Source: Bradyrhizobiaceae bacterium
GTDB taxonomy: Bacteria > Pseudomonadota > Alphaproteobacteria > Rhizobiales > Xanthobacteraceae
Assembly: GCA_003963435.1 (NCBI GenBank)
Contig: RXJC01000250.1
Location: 1-64,000 of the forward strand
Direction of reading: 5' to 3'
Length of the DNA stretch: 64,000 bases
The number at the start of each line of letters is the position of its first letter. Positions within the stretch are counted from its first letter, which is position 1. Shown here one piece after another: positions 19,828-30,211 of this stretch. The position numbers and the translations under genes are program-made. The notes below the pieces were generated by a model that saw only the letters and a program-made list of their open reading frames with translations, was not told the origin of the DNA and made no database searches.

Positions 19828-20619
19828 ATGCCGTTAGTCCGCAATGCCGACGCCGTCCTGCACTATGACGTCGTTGGAGAAGGTGAACCCCTCCTCATCC
19901 TGCCTGGGCTGGCCATGGATATCGGTCCGTGGCGGCCGCTGGCGTCAATGCTGGTCGGCTTCAAGATCGTGCTTATCGACAATCGAGATGCCGGCGGAAG
20001 CTCTACGACCGCACAGCAATACGCTCTGTCGGATATGTCGGCAGACGTTCGTGCCGTTCTCGACGATCTTGGTCTCGAGCAAGTCAGCATCCTTGGTCAT
20101 TCGCTCGGCGGGCAGATTGCGCAAGAGTTCGCGCTGCGCGACCCGAACCGCGTGCGCAAGCTGATCCTCGCGAACAGCTGGGCGCGGACAGATCAATATC
20201 TGGCGAACAAATTCGAAACCTGGCGGATATTGAAGAGGCATCTCCCTGATGCCCACTTCCGTGAGGTCATGACCTTTAATCTGAGCCATCCCGACGTGCT
20301 CGCGAGTGCTCCGCTTCACGCGATCACGGCGCTTACGAACCCGCTCTTTCACGATCAATCCGCAGATGCATTCTGTAGAGGCGCGAACGCTGCAAGTCAG
20401 GCTGACACGCTCGATCGCCTTACCGGTCTGGTGAGCCCGACCTTGGTGATTTCAGGCGAGCGTGACGTCGTCTTGCCTGCCCCCTATTCCGACGAACTGA
20501 CCAATGCAATTCCCAAAGCCACGAGAATTCGTCTTGAGACGGCTGGCCACGCGGCCCCTTGGGAAGCATCGGAGATCTTCGTGAATGAGGTTCGGAGCTT
20601 TCTGAAACGACCTGCTTGA
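19828..20619 (+). CDS. Alpha/beta fold hydrolase
   Basis: LLILPGLAMDIGPW; SILGHSLGGQIAQEFALRDP; VISGERDVVLP. Confidence 0.85.
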   Translation: MPLVRNADAVLHYDVVGEGEPLLILPGLAMDIGPWRPLASMLVGFKIVLIDNRDAGGSSTTAQQYALSDMSADVRAVLDDLGLEQVSILGHSLGGQIAQEFALRDPNRVRKLILANSWARTDQYLANKFETWRILKRHLPDAHFREVMTFNLSHPDVLASAPLHAITALTNPLFHDQSADAFCRGANAASQADTLDRLTGLVSPTLVISGERDVVLPAPYSDELTNAIPKATRIRLETAGHAAPWEASEIFVNEVRSFLKRPA

Positions 20620-20685
20620 CGACAAGGCTAACGCTGCGCGGCGCAGAATATGTACCCGGAGTTCCGAAATGCTGTGTTCGGCTGG

Positions 20686-21387
20686 TTAGAATTTCTCGAC
20701 CCAGGGGCGTACCTCGACTTCGAATGACCAGGCACTGCGATGCTGGCGAAGGATGTCGATGTAGGTTTGCGCGATCGCGTCGGCCGACAGTGTACTATCG
20801 GGATTGTCCTGCGGATCCGAACGCGACGCGGATCGAACAGCTCCATCGATGACAAAATGCGCAACGTGGATGCCCATCGGCCCCAGTTCACGCGCGGCGC
20901 TCTGGGCCAATCCGCGTAGAGCAAACTTGCCCATCGCAAATGCCGAGGAGCGTGGAAAGCCCTTCACGCTGGCGGATGCCCCTGTGAGAAGAATGGCTCC
21001 CTTGCCATGCTTCACCATGCGTCGCGCCGCATGGTGGACCGCGAGAAACCCGCCGTAAGCGCTGATAGCAAGCGCCTTCTCCACTGCGACAGGATCGATT
21101 TCTGCGACTGGCCCAGGCGCCCGCGCGCTGGCATTGAACACAACCACGTCGGGCTCTCCGATCGTGGCGTCCACGTCGCGAAACAATGCCTCGACAGAGG
21201 CTCGGTCAGAAGCGTCCGCCGAGAAGACCTTTGCGCCAATCTCATCATCCAGCTGTTTTAATTTCGCAGTGCTGCGGGCGGCCAGTGCGACCTTGACGCC
21301 GAGTCCCGCCAACTGGCGGGCAACCGATGCACTGATCCCCGTGCCAGCTCCGATAATGAGTGCTGTGCGGTATGGAAACTCTGACAT
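20686..21387 (-). CDS. SDR family oxidoreductase
   Basis: TALIIGAGTGISASVARQLAGLGVKVALAAR...GAILLTGASASVKGFPRSSAFAMGKFALRGLAQ. Confidence 0.8.
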   Translation of the reverse strand: MSEFPYRTALIIGAGTGISASVARQLAGLGVKVALAARSTAKLKQLDDEIGAKVFSADASDRASVEALFRDVDATIGEPDVVVFNASARAPGPVAEIDPVAVEKALAISAYGGFLAVHHAARRMVKHGKGAILLTGASASVKGFPRSSAFAMGKFALRGLAQSAARELGPMGIHVAHFVIDGAVRSASRSDPQDNPDSTLSADAIAQTYIDILRQHRSAWSFEVEVRPWVEKF

Positions 21388-21729
21388 TGAAATCTCCGGA
21401 CGTTATTTACGACGGGTCAAATGGTCTGCGGGCGCAGTTGATTTCGGCGTTGCCACGTTGCTCATCGATGGTACGAGCGCGGTCGCGACAACGAATGCCG
21501 GCATGATCATTCGAAAGGCATCTGCTTATGCCATCGTTGATGTCTCCGGTTAAGCCAGTAGCCACAATTACTTCAGAGCTGCGGTCTGTCCCTGTCGGTG
21601 CCACCAGGCAGAGCATCGTGGCGTGTGATGATTTTACTGACGTGACATCGCGCGATGTTCCGGCGTCGCTTTTCATACGATCGCGGGAAATCGATTTCGG
21701 TGCGCGTCGAGCGAAACAGCGCCGCCATT

Positions 21730-21777
21730 AAATCCGAGTGTCCAGACTGATTTAAATCCGAGTGTCCAGACTGATTT
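21730..21777. repeat. Perfect tandem duplication of a 24-bp unit
   Basis: aaatccgagtgtccagactgattt x2 (21730-21753, 21754-21777). Confidence 0.9.
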
Positions 21778-21824
21778 GCTGCAGGGATTGCGCGAGCGCT
21801 TCCACCACAAGCGCTGTTTTTGTC

Positions 21825-21852
21825 CTCTCAATTCCTGGAAGATAAAGTTCCA
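21825..21852 (+). promoter_or_regulatory. Three-half-site motif, instance 3 (upstream of AhpD-like gene)
   Basis: CTCTCA-attcc-TGGAAG-ataaa-GTTCCA. Confidence 0.6.
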
Positions 21853-21936
21853 AGGAAGCACGATATTCGGCAAATGCGGAAGCGAATACAAAACGTGTCA
21901 GGCAATGACGCCTGACCGAAACAAGGAATTGCACCA

Positions 21937-22488
21937 ATGTCCCGCATCGCCATCCCCGCCTCCGTCGACGCCGCTCCCGCCGCTTCTCGGCCCTTCCTCG
22001 ACGCCGTGAACAAGCAGCTCGGCAGCGTCCCCAACCTGTTCCGCCTTGTGGCGACCAGCCCGGCCTCGCTCGAGGGTTACCTCGGCCTGTTCGGCGCGCT
22101 CGGAAAGGGCCAGCTGCCGGCTCCGACTCGCGAACGGATCGCCCTTGCCGTCGCCCAGATCAACGGTTGCGACTACTGCCTGTCGGCTCACACCTACCTC
22201 GGCAAGAATCTCGCCAAGCTCGACGACGCCGAGATCACCGCCAACCGCAATGGCGCCTCCAACGATCCCAAGGCTGACGCTGCGGTGAAGTTCGCGGCAA
22301 CCGTGACGCGCGAGCGTGGCCACGTGAACGACGCAGCGCTGCAGAGCGTTCGTGCGGCCGGATACGACGACGCTCAGATCCTTGAGATCGTGCTTCACGT
22401 CGCTCTCAACACGCTGACGAACTACGTCAACGAAGTCGCAAAGACCGACGTCGACTTCCCGGTCGTTCACGCACGCGACGCCGCCTGA
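21937..22488 (+). CDS. Carboxymuconolactone decarboxylase / AhpD-like peroxidase-related protein
   Basis: ERIALAVAQINGCDYCLSAHTYLGKNLAKL. Confidence 0.85.
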   Translation: MSRIAIPASVDAAPAASRPFLDAVNKQLGSVPNLFRLVATSPASLEGYLGLFGALGKGQLPAPTRERIALAVAQINGCDYCLSAHTYLGKNLAKLDDAEITANRNGASNDPKADAAVKFAATVTRERGHVNDAALQSVRAAGYDDAQILEIVLHVALNTLTNYVNEVAKTDVDFPVVHARDAA

Positions 22489-22520
22489 TCGCCTTCACGA
22501 ATCCGTGAGCGGTTCGCGTT

Positions 22521-22547
22521 GTAACGAATAGCCTCAAAACCACGAAC
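22521..22547 (+). promoter_or_regulatory. ECF-type promoter candidate for the bufferin operon
   Basis: GTAAC-N17-CGAAC, ~50 bp upstream of the bufA start. Confidence 0.5.
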
Positions 22548-22595
22548 ACCTCTCGTGCCGCCCAAAACAGGCACAACCCAACAAGGAGTATTTTG

Positions 22596-22901
22596 ATGTC
22601 CGCAAAGTCCACAATCAGTTCGCTGATTATCGCCGGCGCCGTTTCGAGCGCGCTGGCCTCGATCGCCATGGCAGCGCCGCTGACCAAGGCCGAAGAGCAG
22701 GCCGCCGTCTCTGCCCACAAGGTGAAGTGCTACGGCGTCGCCCTGAAGGGTCAGAACGACTGCGCCGCTGGTCCCGGCACCACCTGCCAGGGAACGTCCA
22801 ACGTCGATTTCCAGGGCAACGCCTGGAAGTTCGTGCAGGGCGGCACCTGCGAGTCGATCGCCGTCCCGGGTGGCAAGCACGGTTCGCTGAAGCCGATCTG
22901 A
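22596..22901 (+). CDS. bufA1: DUF2282 / BufA1-type bufferin precursor (secreted, 4 Cys in the mature region)
   Basis: Signal peptide then [47 protein letters not shown]; aaggag upstream. Confidence 0.85.
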   Translation: MSAKSTISSLIIAGAVSSALASIAMAAPLTKAEEQAAVSAHKVKCYGVALKGQNDCAAGPGTTCQGTSNVDFQGNAWKFVQGGTCESIAVPGGKHGSLKPI

Positions 22902-22939
22902 TCGCGACAGCAACCAGGCACGGAAAGCGGAGAAACGCT

Positions 22940-23863
22940 ATGACCTCGAATAATAATCAGAACGCCGAAAACGTGGCGAGCGCTCTCCGCTTTCCAAACC
23001 ATTCAATCGCCGGACAGGCTGGGACGAGCTTCAAGCACGAGCACCTTCCGGCGATCATGGCCGACGGAAAGCCCAAGGGCTTTTTTGAAGTCCATGCCGA
23101 AAACTACATGGGAGCCGGTGGGCCGCCGCACCGGGCGCTTGAAGCGATCCGACAGGATAATCCTGTATCGCTTCATGGCGTGTGCATGTCGATCGGTGGG
23201 CCGCAGCCGCTCGATCGCGAACATCTGGGACGATTCAGATCGCTCGTGGAACGCTATCAACCGGCGCTCGTGTCTGAGCATTTGGCCTGGTCGACGCATG
23301 AAAATACATTCTTCAACGACTTGCTCCCCTTGCCGTACACCAACGAAACGCTTTCGAGGGTTTGCGAGCATATCGATGAAGTGCAGCAGGCAATCGGGCG
23401 GCCGATCCTTCTTGAGAATCCATCGACCTACGTAACGTTCCGCGAATCCACGATGAGCGAAACTGATTTCATCCGCACCATAGCGCGGAGAACCGGTTGT
23501 GGGCTTCTCCTCGACGTCAACAACGTCTTCGTGTCGGCGACCAATCACGGGTTCTCCGCGCTCGACTACCTCTCGGACTTTCCGCTTGCCAAAGTCGGCG
23601 AGATCCACCTCGCCGGCCACGCGGAGCAAGCGGACGACGAGGGCGAGCGTCTTCTCATCGACAGCCACGACGGCCCCGTCGCCGATGCAGTGTGGAAGCT
23701 CTACGAAATCGTCATTCAAAAATGCGGGCCGGTTCCGACGCTCATCGAGTGGGACAGCAACATTCCCGATTGGCCAGTGCTCAAGGCGGAGGCGACAGCC
23801 GCCCAGCAGATCCTGGATCGGTACATCGGATTCTCTTCTCTGGATAAGAGCCATGCAGCTTAG
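22940..23863 (+). CDS. bufB: DUF692 / MNIO family multinuclear iron enzyme (BufB)
   Basis: [78 protein letters not shown]. Confidence 0.9.
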   Translation: MTSNNNQNAENVASALRFPNHSIAGQAGTSFKHEHLPAIMADGKPKGFFEVHAENYMGAGGPPHRALEAIRQDNPVSLHGVCMSIGGPQPLDREHLGRFRSLVERYQPALVSEHLAWSTHENTFFNDLLPLPYTNETLSRVCEHIDEVQQAIGRPILLENPSTYVTFRESTMSETDFIRTIARRTGCGLLLDVNNVFVSATNHGFSALDYLSDFPLAKVGEIHLAGHAEQADDEGERLLIDSHDGPVADAVWKLYEIVIQKCGPVPTLIEWDSNIPDWPVLKAEATAAQQILDRYIGFSSLDKSHAA

Positions 23864-24659
23864 CCATCTTCCCCGGCAGGACATGCGGCAGCGTCAAACC
23901 TACGCCGACGCCTTCTCCCCTGCCCTCATCGATCCGGATCACCAAACGCCTGATGTCGTCGCGGGTCCCAACGGCAAGGCGGCGGTCAAGCGCTACAACG
24001 TTTATCGCAACAACGTCACCGTCAGTCTGATCGACTCGCTTGCCGCGATCTATCCTGCCGTGCAGCGTATCACCGGTATCGAGTTCTTTCGGGCCATGGC
24101 CCGGTTTCATGTTCGCGCGACGCCGCCGACTTCGCCTCTCCTGTTCGAATACGGGCGCGACTTTCCGGCCTTCATAGAGAGCTATGAATACGCGCAGGCA
24201 ATGCCCTGGCTTGCCGACACGGCGCGCATCGAACGAGCGTGGCTAGATGCCTATCACGCCGCTGACGCGGTCCCGCTTGCTCCCGAGCGCCTGGCGGCTG
24301 TGCCTCCTGAGCGCCTTGCGGATCTGACATTTGTCTCGCACCCGGCCACACAGGTCGTGAGATCTCGCTACGCGGCGCTGACGATATTCTCGGCAAACCG
24401 CGGCACAGAATCGACCGGCCAGATCGATCCGACGCAATCGGAAGACGCTCTGATCACGCGCGCGGAAAACGATGTCGAAGTCAGACACCTTCCCGAAGGC
24501 GGCGCGGTGTTTCTGACTGCGCTGCTGGCCGGGCAGTCACTCGGCCACGCTGCAGCCGCTGCGCTCGAAGAGGTCCCCGACTTCGACCTTGGTGCGAGCA
24601 TCTCTGGCGTGTTGGCCGCCGGCGCATTTATCGCTGCAGAATTCGGAGAAGAATCATGA
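23853..24659 (+). CDS. bufC: DUF2063-type HvfC/BufC partner protein
   Basis: [26 protein letters not shown]...[41 protein letters not shown]. Confidence 0.85.
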   Translation: MQLSHLPRQDMRQRQTYADAFSPALIDPDHQTPDVVAGPNGKAAVKRYNVYRNNVTVSLIDSLAAIYPAVQRITGIEFFRAMARFHVRATPPTSPLLFEYGRDFPAFIESYEYAQAMPWLADTARIERAWLDAYHAADAVPLAPERLAAVPPERLADLTFVSHPATQVVRSRYAALTIFSANRGTESTGQIDPTQSEDALITRAENDVEVRHLPEGGAVFLTALLAGQSLGHAAAAALEEVPDFDLGASISGVLAAGAFIAAEFGEES

Positions 24660-25195
24660 CTGTCTTAGATCAATCCGCCGCCTCTCGCGGCAAGTTAAGA
24701 GGCGTGGCGGACATCGTCGATCGCGCCAGTATGCTAGTGCAAACCGTTGCGCAGCCGTCCTTGGCGCAGTTGTTGTTGCGCGTTGCCATCGCCGTGCCGT
24801 TTTGGAAATCCGGCATCCTTAAGTGGGACGGCTTCCTGCAGCTGAGCGACACGGCCGTTACCTTGTTCAGCGATGAGTTCATGCTGCATCTTCCGGGTGG
24901 GCCCTACCCGTTCCCGGCACCAACGCTGATGGCGTTCCTGTCGGGCTGCGGCGAGATCACCTTCCCGGTCTTGCTGGTCCTCGGATTCGGCACCCGATTT
25001 GCGGCGCTGGGTCTGCTCTTCATGACCGTGATCGTTGAACTGACAGTGCCGGATGGGTGGCCGATCCATATCACCTGGGCTGCTATGGCGCTCGCCATTA
25101 TGGCTTGGGGACCGGGCCGCATTTCAGTCGACTATGCGATCCGGCGTTTCCTCGGCTTGCCGACGACCTTTCGGCGAGACTCAAGGCCCGCTTGA
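24656..25195 (+). CDS. DoxX family membrane protein
   Basis: LLLRVAIAVPFWKSGILKWDGF...; ATGA overlap with upstream gene. Confidence 0.85.
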   Translation: MTVLDQSAASRGKLRGVADIVDRASMLVQTVAQPSLAQLLLRVAIAVPFWKSGILKWDGFLQLSDTAVTLFSDEFMLHLPGGPYPFPAPTLMAFLSGCGEITFPVLLVLGFGTRFAALGLLFMTVIVELTVPDGWPIHITWAAMALAIMAWGPGRISVDYAIRRFLGLPTTFRRDSRPA

Positions 25196-25340
25196 AGACC
25201 CCGGCTTCGCCGAGGTCGATCTGCATGCCGGTCCAACGTCTCCCACCGAAAGGGGACCTTCCGAAGGACGCCGCCGCCGCTGTTGGCTGCCGACTGATAT
25301 ACCGGACCTGCTCAGCGACGGAAGCGCTTTGATGTCGGAG

Positions 25341-26222
25341 TTACGCGAAATGGGCCCGGTTCTTCTCGACGAATGTCTCGACAGTCATTGGCGCGACACC
25401 CGTCACTTCCCGAATGATTCCGTCCTCGCCTTCGAATATCCCGTTCTGATAGTCGAGAGTCACCTCTCGCAGATGCTGGACGACGTGAGGATTTGCACGA
25501 ATTGATGCGAGCCGGCCCTCAGCGAATTCATCAAATGTGATGGGTTCATAATGCAGATCGCGGCCAAGGGCCTTCCCCATCGCCGCTGCAATCTCATAAT
25601 GATTCATCTGGACGGGGCCGTGCAGGGTATAGGTCTTACCCGCGTGTGGCGCGGGATTCTGCAAAATGGCGGCGATCAAACGTCCCTGATCCTCCGCCGC
25701 AATCGGCGCGTGGCGACCATCACCCATCGGCATTTTGACGGCTCCCGTTGACCGAAGCACGGTAGGATCCAGCATGATCGTCAGCCACTCCGCAAAAAAT
25801 GTCGGTCTGAGATGAGTGGTCGGCGTTCCGGACCAATCGAAGATTCGCTCCGCCACCCAATGCTCCTGAGCAGCGTGGCTGTTCGCGTCTCGTCGCGCTG
25901 AAATTTGGGACATGTTCACAATCGCCTTCACGCCCTTCTCGGCTGCAGCAACGGCAAAAAAGCTCGTCGCGTCGATCAGGCGCGGCACGATCGGATAGCA
26001 GAAGTATGCGCTCTGGATTCCATCGAGGGCGCTCGTGACGTCGTTGAGGCTGAGGAGATCGCCGATCACCACTTCCGCACCGAGCGCCCTGAGCTGATCG
26101 GCCTTCGGACCATCGTGATGGGCCAAGGCCCGCACATGCGCGCCGTCCTTTCTCAAGAATTCCACGGCGAAACGCCCTGTCCGGCCGGTCGCGCCGGTGA
26201 TCAGAATTGTTGGTGTCGTCAT
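25341..26222 (-). CDS. NmrA-like NAD(P)-binding protein
   Basis: MTTPTILITGATGRTGRFAVEFLRKDGAHVRALAH; YFCYPIVPRLIDAT. Confidence 0.85.
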   Translation of the reverse strand: MTTPTILITGATGRTGRFAVEFLRKDGAHVRALAHHDGPKADQLRALGAEVVIGDLLSLNDVTSALDGIQSAYFCYPIVPRLIDATSFFAVAAAEKGVKAIVNMSQISARRDANSHAAQEHWVAERIFDWSGTPTTHLRPTFFAEWLTIMLDPTVLRSTGAVKMPMGDGRHAPIAAEDQGRLIAAILQNPAPHAGKTYTLHGPVQMNHYEIAAAMGKALGRDLHYEPITFDEFAEGRLASIRANPHVVQHLREVTLDYQNGIFEGEDGIIREVTGVAPMTVETFVEKNRAHFA

Positions 26223-26279
26223 CAGTTCTCTCCGGTTTTCCAGATCACGCGGCTCGCCGCCGGCGGGCGCCGATCTTGA

Positions 26280-26336
26280 GGTTTAATTTTGCAACCCTGG
26301 ACAACATGCGCTGGATGGTTTAATTTTGCAACCCTG
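26280..26336. repeat. Direct repeat in the divergent promoter region (HxlR operator candidate)
   Basis: ggtttaattttgcaaccctg at 26280-26299 and 26317-26336, 37-bp period. Confidence 0.85.
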
Positions 26337-26362
26337 ACACTGAGGTCACCGGAGGCCACGTT

Positions 26363-26866
26363 TTGAAGGGAAAGAAGACCGAGCTCGCGCCGGCACAGTG
26401 CGCGGTGGCGCGCGCTCTCGATGTTGTCGGCGACTGGTGGTCCCTTCTGATCGTCCGGGAGGCGCTATTCGGACGAAACCGGTTTTCCGAATTTCAAAAG
26501 AACATCGGATTGGCGAAGAACATTCTGTCAGTCCGCCTCAAGAAGCTGGTCCAGTACGATGTATTGGTGATGGAGCCGGACACTGAAGCGGCGACGTCAC
26601 ATCGCTATATCCTGACCGAGCGAGGACATCGGCTTGCATTGGTTATCGCTGCGCTGTGGCAGTGGGGCGAGGAGAACTGCTTTCAGTCCGAAGGGTTTGA
26701 CCTCGGACTGGCGGACAGGGAAACCGGCGAGCTTCTGGCGAAGCTGGAGCTGAAGACCTTGAGCGGACGCTCGCTCGATGGTGGCCGGCTTGAGCTCGCA
26801 GTGAGGACACGCACCGACGCAGAGAAGCTCAAAGTGATGGCTTTGAAAGACTCAGCGCCCGCTTAG
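26363..26866 (+). CDS. HxlR family transcriptional regulator
   Basis: CAVARALDVVGDWWSLLIVREALFGRNRFSEFQKNIGLAKNILSVRLKKL. Confidence 0.9.
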   Translation: MKGKKTELAPAQCAVARALDVVGDWWSLLIVREALFGRNRFSEFQKNIGLAKNILSVRLKKLVQYDVLVMEPDTEAATSHRYILTERGHRLALVIAALWQWGEENCFQSEGFDLGLADRETGELLAKLELKTLSGRSLDGGRLELAVRTRTDAEKLKVMALKDSAPA

Positions 26867-27008
26867 TGATTATTTTCGAAAATAAACGACCGGGGTGCGG
26901 AAGGATCGAGCCGCCGAGTGCTGCTGCTCAATCGCCAAAGTTGGCGTTCTTCACGCAACCCGTCGACAACGCGGCTCACCATAAAAATAGCATCAAAGGG
27001 GGTATCAA

Positions 27009-27560
27009 ATGCCGGCACCACTTCAATTTGCGTTTCGCGCCGGTCCTTCCGGGACGTGGAGGATCGATAGCATCAAAGCAGTAACTGGCGAGTCGCTGGC
27101 CGCACCAGCCGCTCTCGAAGTCATCGGACCGCTGACCGTTCCGCCCGAGGCCGGCGGCGACTGGACTCTCAGGGGCGTCACAAGCAACACCCGATACACA
27201 AACCGGTCCGAGGTGGAGCAGCTTGAGGCTACCCAAGAAGGGCTTGGCCGCCCCCAGGCAACTCGCGCGGCCCTCATTCCCATCCGGAAAAGCGAGGCTT
27301 GGTGGTCTCTGGCGCAGGACGAGCGGCGGGCGGTGCTTGAGGAGACATCGCACCATATCGCAATCGGGCTCGAATACCTGCCGGCCATCGCTCGCCGTCT
27401 CTATCACTCGCGCGAACTCGGTGAACCGTTTGATTTCCTGACCTGGTTTGAATTTGCACCAGAGCATGCAGCTTCTTTCGAGCGGCTGGTGTCACGGCTG
27501 CGCGAATCGGCGGAATGGCGATATGTCGATCGTGAAGTCGACATTCGGCTGAGCCGATGA
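27009..27560 (+). CDS. Chlorite dismutase-like (heme-peroxidase fold) family protein
   Basis: EETSHHIAIGLEYLPAIARRLYHSRELGEPFDFLTWFEFAPEHAASFERLVSRLR. Confidence 0.65.
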   Translation: MPAPLQFAFRAGPSGTWRIDSIKAVTGESLAAPAALEVIGPLTVPPEAGGDWTLRGVTSNTRYTNRSEVEQLEATQEGLGRPQATRAALIPIRKSEAWWSLAQDERRAVLEETSHHIAIGLEYLPAIARRLYHSRELGEPFDFLTWFEFAPEHAASFERLVSRLRESAEWRYVDREVDIRLSR

Positions 27561-27600
27561 TCGCCGTCCATTCGTAAACCGATCGCCAATCGATGTAGGC

Positions 27601-27632
27601 GCGTCGCGGTCGGATACGCTCATAGTCATCGC
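27601..27632. repeat. Direct repeat copy 1 flanking ssuA-ssuD
   Basis: gcgtcgcggtcggatacgctcatagtcatcgc; 30/32 identical to 30115-30146. Confidence 0.8.
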
Positions 27633-27924
27633 ACCGCTACCGCCATGTTAAAGAGGCGCCAAGACGAAGGTGATCGTTGGGGCGTGGAATAGCGTTCGCC
27701 GGGAGAAGGCCCCAACTTTTCAAGGTGGAGAATTTATCACCTCTGATCGCACGTTCATTCGAAGATCATTTCCAGATTGTCGACGGAAACGGCAGCCCGT
27801 TTTCGAACAAATGCTCTAAAACACTCACAGTACTTATCCATCCTGCCGACAACGGAACCGTTTCGTTTGTCGAACGGGTATATGCCTCGGCGCATATTTA
27901 AATCCTCGTGAGAGTCAAAGAACA

Positions 27925-28872
27925 ATGTCATTTCGATCAACTCGGCGTTCGCTACTTGGATTCGCATTGACCGGGATCGCCGCAACTACCGCCTTTCGGC
28001 ACGCACGTGCTGCTGATCAGAAGCTGATTAAGATCGGTTATCCTAAGGCTGGTCCTCTCATAATTCTTTCCAAACTTGGACGCCTGGAAAAAGCGCTGGC
28101 GCCGCTGGGCGTCAACGTTGAATGGCGCGAATTCACCTCGGGGGTACAGATACTGGAGGCGATGGCATCCCGGTCGATTGATTTTGCAATGACAGGAGAT
28201 TCACCCATCATCTTCGCGCAAGCGAATGGCACTGCCGTACGTTATGTCGCCTACGAGCCCTCAGCGCCAAAATCCCAAGGCATCCTTGTCCTAAAGGAAT
28301 CGCCGATTGCACGACTGGAGGATCTGAAGGGAAAGCGCATCGCGGTTCAACGCGGTTCAAATTGTCACTTCCTGACGGTCGCCGCGCTGAAGCGCGCGCA
28401 ACTCAAACTGTCCGATGTCAAGTTCGAATACATGATTGCTCCAGACGGCAGGGTGGCGCTGGAGGGGCGCAATGTGGATGCTTATGCGGTTTGGGATCCC
28501 CTGATGACCGCGACAATCGCCGGGGGAGCTAGACAGCTGATCGACGGCACTGATCTTAGCAATAATCGCTTTTATTATAGTGCCACCCCAGAGCTTGGCG
28601 AGAATAGAGCCCTTCTCACAGCCTTAGTGGAGGAGATTGGAGCGGCCGGACAATGGATCAACAACAATCGGAGAGAAGCTGCCAGCATCCTTTCGCCCGC
28701 GACGGGTCTATCGACAGCGATATGGGTGCAGGCGCTCGAACACTCAACGTTCGGTGCCAAATGGATCGAGCAGGAACCGCTGGTGGAGCAACAGCGGATA
28801 GCTGATTCCTTCGTGGAAATAGGTCTGCTACCGAAGCCTGTGCGTGTTTCAGATATAGCGCTGCTAAGCTGA
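27925..28872 (+). CDS. ssuA: Sulfonate/nitrate-type ABC transporter substrate-binding protein (SsuA-like)
   Basis: Signal peptide; [64 protein letters not shown]. Confidence 0.85.
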   Translation: MSFRSTRRSLLGFALTGIAATTAFRHARAADQKLIKIGYPKAGPLIILSKLGRLEKALAPLGVNVEWREFTSGVQILEAMASRSIDFAMTGDSPIIFAQANGTAVRYVAYEPSAPKSQGILVLKESPIARLEDLKGKRIAVQRGSNCHFLTVAALKRAQLKLSDVKFEYMIAPDGRVALEGRNVDAYAVWDPLMTATIAGGARQLIDGTDLSNNRFYYSATPELGENRALLTALVEEIGAAGQWINNNRREAASILSPATGLSTAIWVQALEHSTFGAKWIEQEPLVEQQRIADSFVEIGLLPKPVRVSDIALLS

Positions 28873-28903
28873 GGGGCTCGGCCTAGGCTGGCGGGAAACG
28901 AAT

Positions 28904-30052
28904 ATGAACATCATGTGGTTTCTCCCGACTCAGGGAGACGGACACTATCTCGGCACTGCTATCGGAGGCCGTGAAACTACTTTCTCATACATTAAGCAGA
29001 TAGCTATCGCAGTGGATGAGTTGGGCTATTCAGGAGTGCTGATCCCAACTGGCCTGTTTTGCGAAGATCCATGGACCGTTGCGGCAGCAGTCGCTCCCCT
29101 TACGAACAGGCTTCGGTTTCTCGTAGCGGTTCGTCCCGGCATAATGCAACCGACTGTCGCGGCTAGAATGGCAGCCACAGTCGACCGCATTTCGGGGGGC
29201 CGGCTCGACGTCAATGTCGTATCTGGAGGGAGCCCGCCCGAACTTGCTGCTGACGGCGTTTTTGCCACGCACGACGAGCGATACCAACTGACCGGAGAAT
29301 TCATCGATATTTGGTGCCGTCTGCTCGCGGGTGAGACGGTCACAATGAAAGGCAAGCATCTCGAGGTACGTGATGCACGGCTGCTCTTCCCCGCTGTTCA
29401 ACGTCCTCATCCACGTCTCTTCAACGGAGGGTCGTCAGCGGCGTCACACAGCTTTACCGCGGAGAAGTGCGACGTCTATATGACGTGGGGTGAACCGCCT
29501 CGGATGGCAGAGGAGAAAATCCGGGACGTCCAGCGCCGCGCTGCCGCGTATGGCCGAAAGCTACAAGTTGGAATGCGACTCCATGTTGTTGTGCGGGAAA
29601 CTGAATCCAAGGCCTGGGAAGCAGCCGATGATCTGATCAAATATCTGGATGACGAGACTATTGCGCGAGCGCAGGCTGCGTTTGCAGCGCAAGATTCCGT
29701 TGGACAGCAGCGCATGACTTCCCTGCACGGGGGCCGGCGAGATCAGCTTGTCGTGTCGCCGAATCTCTGGGCAGGGGTTGGCCTAGTACGTGGAGGAGCC
29801 GGAACAGCGATTGTCGGTGACCCGAAAACCGTTGCTGCCAGGCTCGTCGAATATCAACAGATCGGAGTCGATACCTTTATTCTCTCGGGTTACCCCCACC
29901 TCGAAGAGGCGTATCGGTTTGCGGAGCTCGTCTTCCCTTTGCTGCCTCTGAAGCCACCCGAGTCGCAAGTCGCCATTGGGCGAGACGGCGGCAATTCGCT
30001 TCGCGAACCGGTTGGCGAGGTGATCGCGCACGTCGCATTCCCGGGTCGTTAA
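28904..30052 (+). CDS. ssuD: FMNH2-dependent alkanesulfonate monooxygenase-like (LLM class, SsuD-like)
   Basis: [18 protein letters not shown]...[36 protein letters not shown]. Confidence 0.9.
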   Translation: MNIMWFLPTQGDGHYLGTAIGGRETTFSYIKQIAIAVDELGYSGVLIPTGLFCEDPWTVAAAVAPLTNRLRFLVAVRPGIMQPTVAARMAATVDRISGGRLDVNVVSGGSPPELAADGVFATHDERYQLTGEFIDIWCRLLAGETVTMKGKHLEVRDARLLFPAVQRPHPRLFNGGSSAASHSFTAEKCDVYMTWGEPPRMAEEKIRDVQRRAAAYGRKLQVGMRLHVVVRETESKAWEAADDLIKYLDDETIARAQAAFAAQDSVGQQRMTSLHGGRRDQLVVSPNLWAGVGLVRGGAGTAIVGDPKTVAARLVEYQQIGVDTFILSGYPHLEEAYRFAELVFPLLPLKPPESQVAIGRDGGNSLREPVGEVIAHVAFPGR

Positions 30053-30114
30053 ACACTCAGCAAAGCTATGTGGTTTTAGCGCCGGGACAACAAGATTTGT
30101 AATCGATTCTCAGA

Positions 30115-30146
30115 GCGTCGCGATCGGATACTCTCATAGTCATCGC
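30115..30146. repeat. Direct repeat copy 2 flanking ssuA-ssuD
   Basis: gcgtcgcgatcggatactctcatagtcatcgc. Confidence 0.8.
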
Positions 30147-30211
30147 TTCCGACTTTGAGGACGATCCGCAATCTTCTCGATCAACCGATGTCGGCAATGC
30201 CGACGTCGATC

